Source: Marinobacterium lutimaris (GTDB lineage Bacteria; Pseudomonadota; Gammaproteobacteria; Pseudomonadales; Balneatricaceae). From it: DNA of 64,000 nucleotides. Location of the stretch: the NCBI RefSeq assembly GCF_900108065.1, contig NZ_FNVQ01000001.1, positions 1,550,001 to 1,614,000 on the forward strand, written 5' to 3'. The notes under the pieces were generated by a model. That model made no database searches. It saw nothing but the letters and a program-made list of their open reading frames with translations, and had not been told where the DNA came from. This document shows positions 49,677 to 56,753 of the stretch, piece by piece. A program made the translations under genes and the position numbers. Within the stretch, counting starts at the first letter, position 1. Each line of letters opens with the position of its first letter.

Positions 49677-50136
49677 CGCCCAGCCTCCGTTGCCGGGTTC
49701 CAAATAGAGCCAACATGGCGGCATCGCGGGTGTCCTGGTTGCTCTTCCCATACCAGCCGGTTACCTGGCGAAAAAACACCGCGTCTTTCTTGGCTTTCTT
49801 CGCAGTGCCCTGCAGGGGGGTAACCATTTCGTAGTTCGCACCCTGCCGCTCGAGCCAGTCACCAATGAACCGGCCAACCGCCTTCACCTGGCCCACGTTT
49901 TGGTTCACCTTGTCCCTCTTACCCCGAGATCCGCGGTCACGACCGGGCTTCTCGTAGTAGGTGCCATCGACTTCCACGTTCTCGAGCACATACTTGTACT
50001 GCTCGGGGTCGCTGTGCTCAGTGATAAATGCCTGCAGGTCGTGGTAGTGGAGCGCCAGCAGTTCCAGCACCTTTCCGTTTTCGGTAACAGCCACGCCGCA
50101 TTTCACCAGGTCAGGATCGATCCCAATCTCACGCAT
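49660..50136 (-). CDS. RuvC-like Holliday junction resolvase
   Basis: The ATG at 50136 gives 158 residues. Acidic residues are at the RNase-H-fold positions: IGIDPDLVKCGVAV at the start, LENVEVDGTYYEKPGRDR in the middle, and SNQDTRDAAMLAL near the C-terminus, the usual D/E/D pattern of RuvC. A Lys/Arg-rich segment (GRDRGSRGKRDKVNQNVGQV) is typical of the family. Phages use such enzymes to resolve branched DNA before packaging. It lies at the end of the replication operon, before the lysis genes. Confidence 0.87.
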   Translation of the reverse strand: MREIGIDPDLVKCGVAVTENGKVLELLALHYHDLQAFITEHSDPEQYKYVLENVEVDGTYYEKPGRDRGSRGKRDKVNQNVGQVKAVGRFIGDWLERQGANYEMVTPLQGTAKKAKKDAVFFRQVTGWYGKSNQDTRDAAMLALFGTRQRRLGDAAAR

Positions 50137-50371
50137 CGCGAAGCCCCTCCAGTGCATTCAGAATCCGCTTACCCATCTCGCTAAAATCCGGCCCATGCGC
50201 TGCCATCAAATTGCGTCCGATCTGCTCCAGGTGCTGGCGCGGTAACCCCATGGTGGTAACGCAGACCTTCAGGTGGTCCTGCAGTAGTTCGGTCGCATTG
50301 CGCTGCGCTAGCTCCAGTACCAGCCCGATCTCTACGCGGCGATCCTCTTCAGTCAGAACTCCGAGCGTCAT
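50129..50371 (-). CDS. Small hypothetical replication-module protein
   Basis: The ATG at 50371 gives 80 residues, overlapping the RuvC-like gene by 8 bp. The product is helical (VEIGLVLELAQRNATELLQD) and ends MGKRILNALEGLRDA. It belongs to a string of tightly overlapping small genes between the P-like gene and RuvC. No function is known. Confidence 0.6.
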   Translation of the reverse strand: MTLGVLTEEDRRVEIGLVLELAQRNATELLQDHLKVCVTTMGLPRQHLEQIGRNLMAAHGPDFSEMGKRILNALEGLRDA

Positions 50372-50540
50372 TGGCCGCTGCCCTCCTCTCATCACGTATC
50401 CTTTTCATCCGTGCCCTAATGTCATCCAGAAACGCGGGCTTCTGCTTCTTTGCCCACGCCAGCTTTTCTTCTTTCGTCATGCTGAAAAGCGCATTGGCCA
50501 GGCACTCGCGGCGATAGTCTTCTTGCGTTTGGCTACTCAA
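50349..50540 (-). CDS. Small basic hypothetical protein
   Basis: The 63-residue frame begins at TTG and overlaps the neighbouring genes on both sides. The product is helical and basic (KEEKLAWAKKQKPAFLDDIR, then ARMKRIRDERRAAAND). The alternative internal ATG (MTKEEKLAW) would shorten it by 20 residues. It is plausible because it fills an otherwise unused gap, but no family is recognised. Confidence 0.5.
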   Translation of the reverse strand: MSSQTQEDYRRECLANALFSMTKEEKLAWAKKQKPAFLDDIRARMKRIRDERRAAANDARSSD

Positions 50541-50727
50541 CGATCAGGCCCCACTTTTTCAGCCGGTTAGAGAGCTTCGAGATGAAGTGATACCACCTAC
50601 CGAAATCGCGCTTTTTGAGCTCTTGGTGCGTCTCAACGAGCAGTTCATCGCGCTCTCGGAGCGCCCGTGTGAGCCTTGAGTTTTCTTTCATGGCATCGTT
50701 TAGCTGGCGCCTCAGTTCTAAGCTCAC
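50533..50727 (-). CDS. Small coiled-coil hypothetical protein
   Basis: The 64-residue product starts with GTG overlapping the stop of the P-like gene (gTAG/GTGA junction region). It consists of one long helix (MKENSRLTRALRERDELL) followed by FISKLSNRLKKWGLIVE. It probably acts as a small regulator or accessory of replication, but nothing fixes that. Confidence 0.5.
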   Translation of the reverse strand: MSLELRRQLNDAMKENSRLTRALRERDELLVETHQELKKRDFGRWYHFISKLSNRLKKWGLIVE

Positions 50728-51404
50728 GCTAGCCCCCGCTTCAAAGCAGCCAATGCTTCTTTACCAACTGCCACTTCAGACTTCGTTTTAATCCGGTTGC
50801 CGTTGGTGTGATGCTCCAAAGCGCCTGCCTTCGGCTTTGGCACCTCGAACTCAGCGCCAGCCATCACCGACTTGCACACATCGGCGTACACCGCACCGAA
50901 CGCCTTCTGCATCCGGGTTGCCTCTTCACTGCGCAGTTCAAACCAACCAGTCCGGCGTCCTGCTTCGTAAACCGCCGGATGGCTCCAGGTGTGGGCGTAA
51001 ATGGCGTGGGCGTGGTTGCAAGCTTCGTGGTAGGCGTCCCGCTCGCTGGGCAGACCCAGATCTTCAGGGGTCGGTTTGCACCACTGGATGAATTGCCCAA
51101 CCGCAGGGAAAAAAGCGGATCCGCTGGCGCGGGCTTTCCGGGTGCCCAGTTTGATCTGCTCCATTTCGGTAATACCTGCTTCGAGCAGCGCCCGAACCCA
51201 TACCTTCTTCGCCAGGTTCAGCTCCTGGGTAGTGGGGAAAGCCTGCTTCCACGCCGGGAATGAAGCCTGCAGCGACTTGAACAGATCGTTGACCTGTTTC
51301 GTGCCGGCTTCTCGCTGCTCTTCGGTCCATTCCGAGACGGATGCGATCTCGCCGGTGCGCTGGTGCTGCATGGCCTGGGTTGTCAGTTCAGTTACGGTTT
51401 TCAT
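50724..51404 (-). CDS. Replication protein P-like (helicase loader)
   Basis: The 226-residue protein, from the ATG at 51404, matches the lambda P family in length and pattern: VNDLFKSLQASFPAWKQAFP, then AKKVWVRALLEAGITEMEQI, then FFPAVGQFIQWCKPTPEDLG. P recruits the host DnaB helicase to the O-bound origin. It directly follows the O-like gene, with start and stop overlapping (GTGATGA), the same O-P order as lambda. Confidence 0.88.
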   Translation of the reverse strand: MKTVTELTTQAMQHQRTGEIASVSEWTEEQREAGTKQVNDLFKSLQASFPAWKQAFPTTQELNLAKKVWVRALLEAGITEMEQIKLGTRKARASGSAFFPAVGQFIQWCKPTPEDLGLPSERDAYHEACNHAHAIYAHTWSHPAVYEAGRRTGWFELRSEEATRMQKAFGAVYADVCKSVMAGAEFEVPKPKAGALEHHTNGNRIKTKSEVAVGKEALAALKRGLA

Positions 51405-52261
51405 CACAGCACCTCATCCACGCCATCGATCCACTGGTCATCGTCAAAATCGACACCGGTACCGTCCGGGCCAGCAGGTGGTTTCCCGCCCTTCTTGGCC
51501 AGAATCATCTGCAGCCGGGTGCGCAGCTTGTGCTCCCACTGCGACTGGGTTTGCTCAAGGTTCTGGCCGATCCAGTAACTGCGGAATTCAGCGAGAATGG
51601 TTTCGGACTGCTCAGGCTCGAACTTGGACAGGTCTAACCTCGCCAGCCGGCAATGCTCTGCGAACTGAGCGTGAGGCTCCCAGTCCCAGGACATTGGAAA
51701 CTTGCGGGGATCTACGGCTTTGCGGAATGGAACTACTGAGCTCTGTTCGCTTGGTTGATCAAACAGGCGTTGCTCGTGATCAGGGAGCTGATCAGCGGGG
51801 ATGTGATCACTATCGACAGCGCCAGCAGCCTCATGTGTGCGGGCGTCGTCGTCTTCTATGACAGGTTCAGGAGAGTGACTGGTTCTGGGGTCAAGATCTG
51901 ACCGGGTCAAGGGGTCAGAATCTGACCGGGGGGTATCACTATCTTGACCGGGTTCATCCTTGACCGGGTCAGGTTTTGACCCGGTCAGGTTTGCGTCCCC
52001 TTTCTTAATAGTCAGTAGATAAGCGTTGCTGCTTTTTCCATCGTTACGGGCGGTAACCTTGATAAACCCAGCAGCGGCCAGTGCCTTGATATGAGCCTTT
52101 ACAGTGCTGCGGCCCATTTCGCACTGATCCGCCACATGCTGGTATGAAGGCCAGCATTCGCCCTTGTCATTCGCGTTATCCGCCAACTTAATCAGCACCA
52201 GTTTTCGACCAGGGTTGCCAATACGCGCCTGTAGAGCCTCAACCATAAGGACCATGCTCAT
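51404..52261 (-). CDS. Replication initiator O-like protein containing origin iterons
   Basis: The 285-residue protein has an N-terminal winged-helix domain (LIKLADNANDKGECWPSYQH, then GRSTVKAHIKALAAAGFIKV). A low-complexity Asp/Pro/Ser linker follows (about 93-140), then a C-terminal domain of the DnaT type (MSWDWEPHAQFAEHCRLARL, FRSYWIGQNLEQTQSQW). The linker is encoded by DNA carrying five iterons (51899-51987), as in lambda O where the origin lies inside the gene. Confidence 0.87.
   Translation of the reverse strand: MSMVLMVEALQARIGNPGRKLVLIKLADNANDKGECWPSYQHVADQCEMGRSTVKAHIKALAAAGFIKVTARNDGKSSNAYLLTIKKGDANLTGSKPDPVKDEPGQDSDTPRSDSDPLTRSDLDPRTSHSPEPVIEDDDARTHEAAGAVDSDHIPADQLPDHEQRLFDQPSEQSSVVPFRKAVDPRKFPMSWDWEPHAQFAEHCRLARLDLSKFEPEQSETILAEFRSYWIGQNLEQTQSQWEHKLRTRLQMILAKKGGKPPAGPDGTGVDFDDDQWIDGVDEVL
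51899..51987. repeat. Five iterons, probable replication origin
   Basis: Five copies of an 11-12 bp element close to TGACCGGGTCA start at 51899, 51923, 51945, 51961 and 51977. The first, fourth and fifth are near-perfect palindromes (TGACC-N-GGTCA), the second is a half copy (TGACCGGG), and the third carries one extra T (TGACCGGGTTCA). They lie in the linker-coding part of the O-like gene. DNA toward 52000-52020 is somewhat richer in A+T, which could be the unwinding element. Confidence 0.8.
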
Positions 52262-52557
52262 CCGGCCACCCCCAGCTGTACCGCCTTCACTTTGTTAAAT
52301 CGGCGCTCCATGCGGCGCTCGGCGTTGTACTGCTGGCGCTTTGCCTTCTGGTAGGCGGCGTAGGACTTACGGGTGCACAGCTGGAATGCCGGGTCGTTCA
52401 CGTACTGCTCCCACTTCTCGCGAGGCATCGCCGCCATAAAACTGTTGCGCTGCGTTTCATATTCCTCCCGCGCCTGGCGGGTAATCTCTTTTGCTTCCAT
52501 CACTTCTATGGCCACCACGCCCATCTCAAGCGTTGCCATCATGCTGTTCATACTCAC
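52258..52557 (-). CDS. Small helical hypothetical protein
   Basis: The GTG at 52557 has AGGAGG at ideal spacing and overlaps the stop of the antirepressor gene. The 99-residue product is helical and basic toward the C-terminus (SYAAYQKAKRQQYNAERRME, RRFNKVKAVQLG). It ends 4 bp into the O-like gene. Function is unknown; a DNA-binding or replication accessory is plausible. Confidence 0.65.
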   Translation of the reverse strand: MSMNSMMATLEMGVVAIEVMEAKEITRQAREEYETQRNSFMAAMPREKWEQYVNDPAFQLCTRKSYAAYQKAKRQQYNAERRMERRFNKVKAVQLGVAG

Positions 52558-53357
52558 GCGACAGCCTCCTGTGCCGGTTGATCGAACAGCATATGGGTGT
52601 GCTCACCATCCCAATCGGCTTTCATCACCAGTTCGTTTTTGAGATACATCTGGAACAAGCGCTTGGCGCCCCTCTTGGTCAGCAGCACCTTCTCGCAAGC
52701 ACGGCCTTCCTCAGTTTTGAGCTTGCGTTCGGTGAAATATTTGTCGCGGTATGCGCCAGCAGAGCGGTAGCCGTGATCTGTCTTAATCAACAGGCGACGC
52801 TTGACCAGCGTTGGCTGCACCTGGTTGATATTCACGCCGTTCAGCATTCGGGCGAACGCTACCGGGGTCAGGCCGTCACTCAGGTTCTGCGCCAGCGAGT
52901 GGCAAGCGTCCTGCAGGCGCTCGGTTTCATGGGTTAGCGCCACTACCTGGCTGTTCAGATCTTCGATGGCGATGCGGGCTTGTGGGCTGAGATTTTGAAT
53001 CCATGGCACAGCTTGCGCGTTAAAGCTTCCGGTCTTGCGGATTTCAGGTAGTACCTCTGAGGTGACCCACCGCTTAAAGCGCTTCGCCTCCGGCTTGCGG
53101 CTGGTTAGGATCAGGGAATAGAGCCCAGACTCATTGATGGTGCTCAGATTCTGACGGCCACCAAGGGTGTCGGTAGTAGCGACACCCTTCTCATCTTCAT
53201 CGAGGCGGCCTAGTGCGTCTCGACTGTTCCTCAGCGCCAGCACTTCACACACATCGGCTGCCACAAACCACGGCTCACCATCGATCATCAGAGTGCGAAC
53301 ATTCAGTCCTTCAAAGCGAAATTCGGCCGGTTGTACATCCGGTATTGCTTGGGTCAT
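52554..53357 (-). CDS. Phage antirepressor (BRO-N and KilAC-like)
   Basis: The ATG at 53357 gives 267 residues. The N-terminal BRO domain (about 10-110) has GEPWFVAADVCEVLALRNSR, then RLDEDEKGV, then NESGLYSLILTSRKPEAKRF. The C-terminal KilAC-like domain (about 150-240) has DGLTPVAFARMLNGVNINQV, RLLIKTDHGYRSAGAYRDK and VLLTKRGAKRLFQMYLKN. Such proteins counteract the prophage repressor or regulate early genes. It heads the replication operon read leftward. Confidence 0.9.
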   Translation of the reverse strand: MTQAIPDVQPAEFRFEGLNVRTLMIDGEPWFVAADVCEVLALRNSRDALGRLDEDEKGVATTDTLGGRQNLSTINESGLYSLILTSRKPEAKRFKRWVTSEVLPEIRKTGSFNAQAVPWIQNLSPQARIAIEDLNSQVVALTHETERLQDACHSLAQNLSDGLTPVAFARMLNGVNINQVQPTLVKRRLLIKTDHGYRSAGAYRDKYFTERKLKTEEGRACEKVLLTKRGAKRLFQMYLKNELVMKADWDGEHTHMLFDQPAQEAVA

Positions 53358-53381
53358 AATCACCTCACTCACTGAGTACAT

Positions 53382-53416
53382 GAAGCCCCGCTCTGGTCCC
53401 CACCTGTCGGGGCTTC
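53382..53416. promoter_or_regulatory. Hairpin in the leader of the antirepressor gene
   Basis: GAAGCCCCG (53382-53390) pairs perfectly with CGGGGCTTC (53408-53416) around a 17-base loop. It lies about 25 bp upstream of the antirepressor start. No T-run follows on either strand, so it is more likely an attenuator-type or antitermination structure than a simple terminator. Confidence 0.5.
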
Positions 53417-53435
53417 GTCGTTTCTCTCCGGTCAA

Positions 53436-53737
53436 ACCGGCCTGCCGTCTCGCGACGCGAGACCGGGGCGGTACCTAACCCGGATACCGGGAGATCGCTG
53501 GATCACCTCCTCAAGGCGGTTGCCTGCGATTCTTGTTGCGGTGCTGACACCCTCCCCCTCAGCACGTCACATTGCGTCCCGCAACGGGGAGCGGTCTTAC
53601 TTCGTACTGCGTCATAGATCCTCATCGCCTGATGGCTCCGATCTGATACAGCTGGCCTCAACCTGACTTTTCAAACCGCTTTCCGTTGCCCTCTGTTGCT
53701 TAGCCCGCCAGAGGGATGCGGGCGATACCTTCAGCTA
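53436..53737. other. Non-coding stretch upstream of the antirepressor gene
   Basis: About 300 bp between the antirepressor leader and the small gene at 53738 holds no credible ORF on either strand. It contains GCTGGATCACCTCCT (around 53496-53510), identical to the 3' end of 16S rRNA, which on the minus strand reads as a full-length Shine-Dalgarno sequence not followed by a start codon. No tRNA or other RNA gene is recognised. Confidence 0.5.
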
Positions 53738-53980
53738 CTAAGCCTTCGTGAAGTCCAGGTAGAAGGCGTCGCCTTCTTTAAACTTCCCGGCAAGTGCTGG
53801 GTTATTCACAACCATCGTCAGGTCAGCTGCCGGAGTGAACTGGGCGAATGTGTTGTTTTCGTCACTACCGTCTTCCGGATAAGCATCGTTACGGCATACG
53901 GCCCGCATGCTCAGCTGTTCTGAACCGTCGTCGCCCACTACCACCGAGTAGATCGCCATCTTTGCGCGCATTTCAGGCAT
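53738..53980 (-). CDS. Small acidic hypothetical protein
   Basis: The 80-residue product starts at an ATG with AGAGGA seven bases upstream. It has a beta pattern at the start (MAIYSVVVGDDGSEQLSM) and end (FKEGDAFYLDFTKA), and resembles small proteins found in many prophages. No function is known. It lies within the leftward early operon. Confidence 0.7.
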   Translation of the reverse strand: MPEMRAKMAIYSVVVGDDGSEQLSMRAVCRNDAYPEDGSDENNTFAQFTPAADLTMVVNNPALAGKFKEGDAFYLDFTKA

Positions 53981-54118
53981 TGCTATGTCCTCTTAATCGG
54001 TTACCAGGTAATTGAGTTGGCTTCCGCCTTCACCCAGAAAACCCCAATGAAGGGGCTGAATAGAGCCGGTTACGATCTCCGGCACCGGTACACTGCTCCG
54101 GTCGATCTGCCAGGAATA

Positions 54119-54349
54119 TCAACTGACAGGAGGCAACCCTGTATTGACGCCCAGGGCGGGCTCTAATTTGGCGTTGCGGTCCCGCATGTCGCATAACTTC
54201 TGCGCCGTATCGGTACCCACAGGCTTACCGCAACTGAACGTGGCACTCAGCGCGCCATCCCTTATGACTATTCCGGCACCGCTTAACCGGTACCAAGTGT
54301 CACGTTCGGTTGCGCCTCCGGATTCACCGCCGGAGGACGGCCCAGCCAA
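54119..54349 (-). CDS. Small hypothetical ORF lacking a clear start
   Basis: The reading frame to the stop at 54119 looks coding (GAGIVIRDGALSATFSCGKP, AQKLCDMRDRNAKLE). The only usual start is a TTG at 54349. The frame stays open and protein-like further upstream, to a TGA at 54419-54421, with the segment LLSEISTSLADYLAG. A true start may be a rare codon or the 5' end may be damaged by a frameshift. The product is unrecognised. Confidence 0.4.
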   Translation of the reverse strand: MAGPSSGGESGGATERDTWYRLSGAGIVIRDGALSATFSCGKPVGTDTAQKLCDMRDRNAKLEPALGVNTGLPPVS

Positions 54350-54633
54350 GTAGTCAGCAAGGCTGGTACTGATCTCGCTCAGTAAGCGCCCTTTTCGCTC
54401 TCCCGGTTGGGCGACCGGTCATTGGGAACATGAACCCCCGGCTTGATGTTTATTCACCAAATGCGCTCGACTGCTGAGGAAGGGAGGTCCTCCTCCTGAT
54501 TACGCATCGGCATTGCGAACACCCACGCTGCCACGCCCTCTCATCACACCACCGGCAGATAACCCGCTGCCGGCACCGGGAGTCCTGTGTTAGCGTTGGA
54601 GTTCCTACACACCACGCTAGACAGGGAATTCTT

Positions 54634-55002
54634 ATGCTCATCTACCAGTTTCAATTTCGTGGAACCCCAACGAAGGGGTCTCCAGAATTTGGCGTACTCG
54701 CCGGCGCTCTGATCCACGCCTGGGTTTACGCCGACAATCAGGACGAAGCCCAGGCATCAGCCGCGGCGGCTGCAAAAGTCATGGACTTCGCGTGGCGCAT
54801 CGACAGCCTTGAGCAAGTCGCTCAGCTGACGCCCGACGAGCTGCCGCCTCACTTGGGTAAACTCGAATCAGCGGACACAGCTCTTCAGCACCCAAGAGTT
54901 GTTCTTGAGTTTGTTGGCTATCCGATTGAGGAGCGGGATGATGAGTCTTTTGAAATTCGCCAGGTGAAGCCTTATCACCAGACGCCAAGCGACCAGCACT
55001 GA
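54634..55002 (+). CDS. Plus-strand hypothetical protein in the control region
   Basis: The 122-residue frame begins after AGGGAATTCTT and reads against the early operon. The product (MLIYQFQFRGTPTKGSPEFG, then LESADTALQHPRVVLEFVGY) is predicted to be a compact mixed fold. It overlaps the 3' part of the minus-strand gene at 54779 for 224 bp, so at most one of the two is likely to be expressed fully. No family is recognised. Confidence 0.5.
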   Translation: MLIYQFQFRGTPTKGSPEFGVLAGALIHAWVYADNQDEAQASAAAAAKVMDFAWRIDSLEQVAQLTPDELPPHLGKLESADTALQHPRVVLEFVGYPIEERDDESFEIRQVKPYHQTPSDQH

Positions 55003-55231
55003 CTTCATCGGACCGCGGTATTAATCCACGAACCGGCTCAAAACCTTGAAGGGCAGCAGCCATCCATACAGTGGCTTCCTGCCGCGTGGCGGGCCGGTAA
55101 CTTTCATCACTCTGGCCTTCAACCATGCGCCTGAGCATCACGGTGCCGTCTTCGCGAAAACCGACGATCCAGCATTCAGGAAACTCGGCAATGTCTTGCA
55201 TGATCAGTGTTTGCTGCTCTGTTAAAGCCAT
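54779..55231 (-). CDS. Hypothetical protein in the early operon
   Basis: The 150-residue product starts one base inside the stop region of the CII-like gene. The first 75 residues look like a real domain (MALTEQQTLIMQDIAEFPEC, WIVGFREDGTVMLRRMV). The remainder, antisense to the plus-strand ORF at 54634, is low-complexity and may simply be read-through to the next stop. Function unknown. Confidence 0.55.
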   Translation of the reverse strand: MALTEQQTLIMQDIAEFPECWIVGFREDGTVMLRRMVEGQSDESYRPATRQEATVWMAAALQGFEPVRGLIPRSDEVSAGRLASGDKASPGEFQKTHHPAPQSDSQQTQEQLLGAEELCPLIRVYPSEAAARRASAERLAQGCRCATRSP

Positions 55232-55665
55232 TACTTGTGCTCCTTGATCGCCAAACGCATCGCCATCAAAGAGTCGATTGCTTCAGCAACCTCCCGCTGC
55301 ATGTCTGCCTTTTCGCGCTCGGTCAGGCGGCCGTCTTCCATGGCCTCGCGAGTCGCGCGAGAAACGTCGCCACACTCGCTGACCACTGTCAGCAGCGCTT
55401 CAACCAGAGAAACCGGCTTCTCCGGCTCTTTCAGCACCAGGGAGTTAATCCCCAGTTCCATCGCTACCGCTTCATGAATCGCAGTGCTGCCGGTGATTTT
55501 CTGGATGGCCACCGCCTCGCGCAGCGTGAGCTTGTTGAAATCGTTCTGGGAGTTGGCCTTGTTGATCAGCACCTGTTTGCTCATACCGAGCAGTGCGGCG
55601 ATTTCCTTGCACTTGATTTCGGACTTGTGAACCGTGTCGTGAACGGCGATATCGATCTGATCCAT
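55231..55665 (-). CDS. CII-like phage regulatory protein
   Basis: The ATG at 55665 gives 144 residues. The N-terminal half matches the phage CII (CP76-type) family: VHKSEIKCKEIAALLGMSKQ, then VLINKANSQNDFNKLTLREA, then a helix. The C-terminal half is helical and acidic. Members bind DNA as transcription activators of lysogeny genes. It follows the Cro-like gene by about 40 bp on the same strand, the usual cro-cII order. Confidence 0.85.
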   Translation of the reverse strand: MDQIDIAVHDTVHKSEIKCKEIAALLGMSKQVLINKANSQNDFNKLTLREAVAIQKITGSTAIHEAVAMELGINSLVLKEPEKPVSLVEALLTVVSECGDVSRATREAMEDGRLTEREKADMQREVAEAIDSLMAMRLAIKEHK

Positions 55666-55707
55666 TTTCAATGTCTCTTTTAAATGTGGTTTCTTGGCGC
55701 CAGCTCG

Positions 55708-55908
55708 TTAAGCTGCAAATGTGGATTCGGAGGAATTCCGCTTTAGCGCTCCGCCGGTGATCTCTTCCAACTGCCGAGCGCGCAGCTCAGGGATCTCTTC
55801 GGGCCACTTACTGATAGAGGGTTGGGATATGGGGTAACCAGCATCCGTCAGCTGACGCGCCAGCTCGTGCTGACTGCCAAAGTGCTTTAGGACTTCTGTC
55901 TTTGTCAC
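55708..55908 (-). CDS. Cro-like regulator
   Basis: The 66-residue protein starts with GTG and carries a helix-turn-helix (VLKHFGSQHELARQLTDAGY, then PISQPSISKWPEEIPELRA) of the YdaS/Cro type. It is divergent from the repressor gene, with three operator copies between them, so it is the functional Cro of this control region. Like other Cro proteins it should act at the same operators with a different order of affinity. Confidence 0.85.
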   Translation of the reverse strand: MTKTEVLKHFGSQHELARQLTDAGYPISQPSISKWPEEIPELRARQLEEITGGALKRNSSESTFAA

Positions 55909-55941
55909 GATTGATACCCCTAGTTATCACTTAATAGAGGC

Positions 55942-55969
55942 ATGATAGCCTATGTTATCCCTGAGTCAA
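55942..55969 (-). promoter_or_regulatory. Promoter PR for the leftward early operon
   Basis: On the minus strand TTGACT (55969-55964) is separated by 16 bp from TATCAT (55947-55942). The operator at 55945-55958 lies inside the promoter, so bound repressor would block it. Transcription would run into the Cro-like and CII-like genes. Confidence 0.75.
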
Positions 55970-55991
55970 CCGCAAAAATACCCTGGCCACG

Positions 55992-56019
55992 TTGTCCAGT
56001 TTTCAGGGGTCGATAACAA
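55992..56019 (+). promoter_or_regulatory. Candidate promoter PRM for the repressor gene
   Basis: TTGTCC (55992-55997) and TAACAA (56014-56019) are 16 bp apart. The expected transcription start falls at about 56026-56027, on the A of the repressor's ATG. The -10 element overlaps the perfect operator, which suggests autoregulation. The hexamers are weak, as is usual for PRM promoters. Confidence 0.5.
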
Positions 56020-56026
56020 TAGTTAT

Positions 56027-56743
56027 ATGGATAACGTCTCTCGAAATGTCGCCGCACTTATGACGGCGCTACAAATCAGTCAGCGCGAACTCGCCCGTAG
56101 GGCTGGGGTTTCGCAGCCGACTATTCACAAGATCGTCAAGGGTGGCGGTAGAGGTGGCACGGATCGAAGCAAATACATCGACAAGGTCGCAGAGGCGCTA
56201 GGCGTAAAGGTTGAAGATCTCTACAAAGAAACTACGCCAATAAGCTCATTTACTGGCGAAACGCCGCGACAGGCTAAGGACACCACCCCACTGTATCGAG
56301 GCATTACAGAGGAAAGGTATGCTCAGATCCCGGTGCGCAGCGGCGCCAGCCTCTCTGCTGGATCAGGCTTCTTTGTCGATGATGAGCAGGCCACTGAAAC
56401 CGTGCCTGTCTCACTGGAAAGATTGCGTTCCCTCGGCGTTAGCCCATCATCCGCTGAAATAGTTAACGTCAGTGGCGAGTCGATGTTCCCGACACTCTGG
56501 GATGGCGACCAGGTGCTCGTTGATACGGCCAAAAATAGGCCGCAAAACGACAAGGTGTTCGCATTCCTGTTCGACGGTGAAACCCGGGTGAAGCGATTCA
56601 GCCGTAAACTGGATGGTAGCTGGCGCATCATCAGCGACAACGAAGACAAAAATCAGTACCCGGATGAAGTGCTGGCCAACCACAACATGGATATGATCAG
56701 CATCATCGGCGAGGTAATGATACTCACGTACCGCCGGATCTAA
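56027..56743 (+). CDS. LexA-type prophage repressor (C1)
   Basis: The ATG at 56027 gives 238 residues; an upstream in-frame ATG (55952) would place coding sequence over the operator. The N-terminal helix-turn-helix is ALQISQRELARRAGVSQPTI. An Ala-Gly pair in GASLSAGSGFF fits the self-cleavage site. The C-terminal S24 peptidase domain has VSGESMFPTLWDGD (catalytic Ser) and ETRVKRFSR (catalytic Lys). It should keep the prophage silent and be inactivated by RecA during DNA damage. No Shine-Dalgarno sequence precedes the ATG, so translation is probably leaderless. Confidence 0.92.
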   Translation: MDNVSRNVAALMTALQISQRELARRAGVSQPTIHKIVKGGGRGGTDRSKYIDKVAEALGVKVEDLYKETTPISSFTGETPRQAKDTTPLYRGITEERYAQIPVRSGASLSAGSGFFVDDEQATETVPVSLERLRSLGVSPSSAEIVNVSGESMFPTLWDGDQVLVDTAKNRPQNDKVFAFLFDGETRVKRFSRKLDGSWRIISDNEDKNQYPDEVLANHNMDMISIIGEVMILTYRRI

Positions 56744-56753
56744 GGAAGGGATA

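Larger units (their letters stand above)
55914..56026. promoter_or_regulatory. Right operators (three copies of ATAAC-N4-GTTAT)
   Basis: Three 14-bp dyads lie between the Cro-like and repressor genes. ATACC-CCTA-GTTAT is at 55914-55927, ATAGC-CTAT-GTTAT at 55945-55958, and ATAAC-AATA-GTTAT at 56013-56026. The last is perfect and ends just before the repressor start codon. The same element recurs at 58010-58070. Confidence 0.8.

Noticed and set aside
54450-54641. A Cys/Arg-rich 63-codon minus-strand frame resembling a zinc protein.
   Set aside because: The Cys spacing is irregular, the composition is typical of a GC-rich antisense frame, and its start overlaps the start of the plus-strand ORF.
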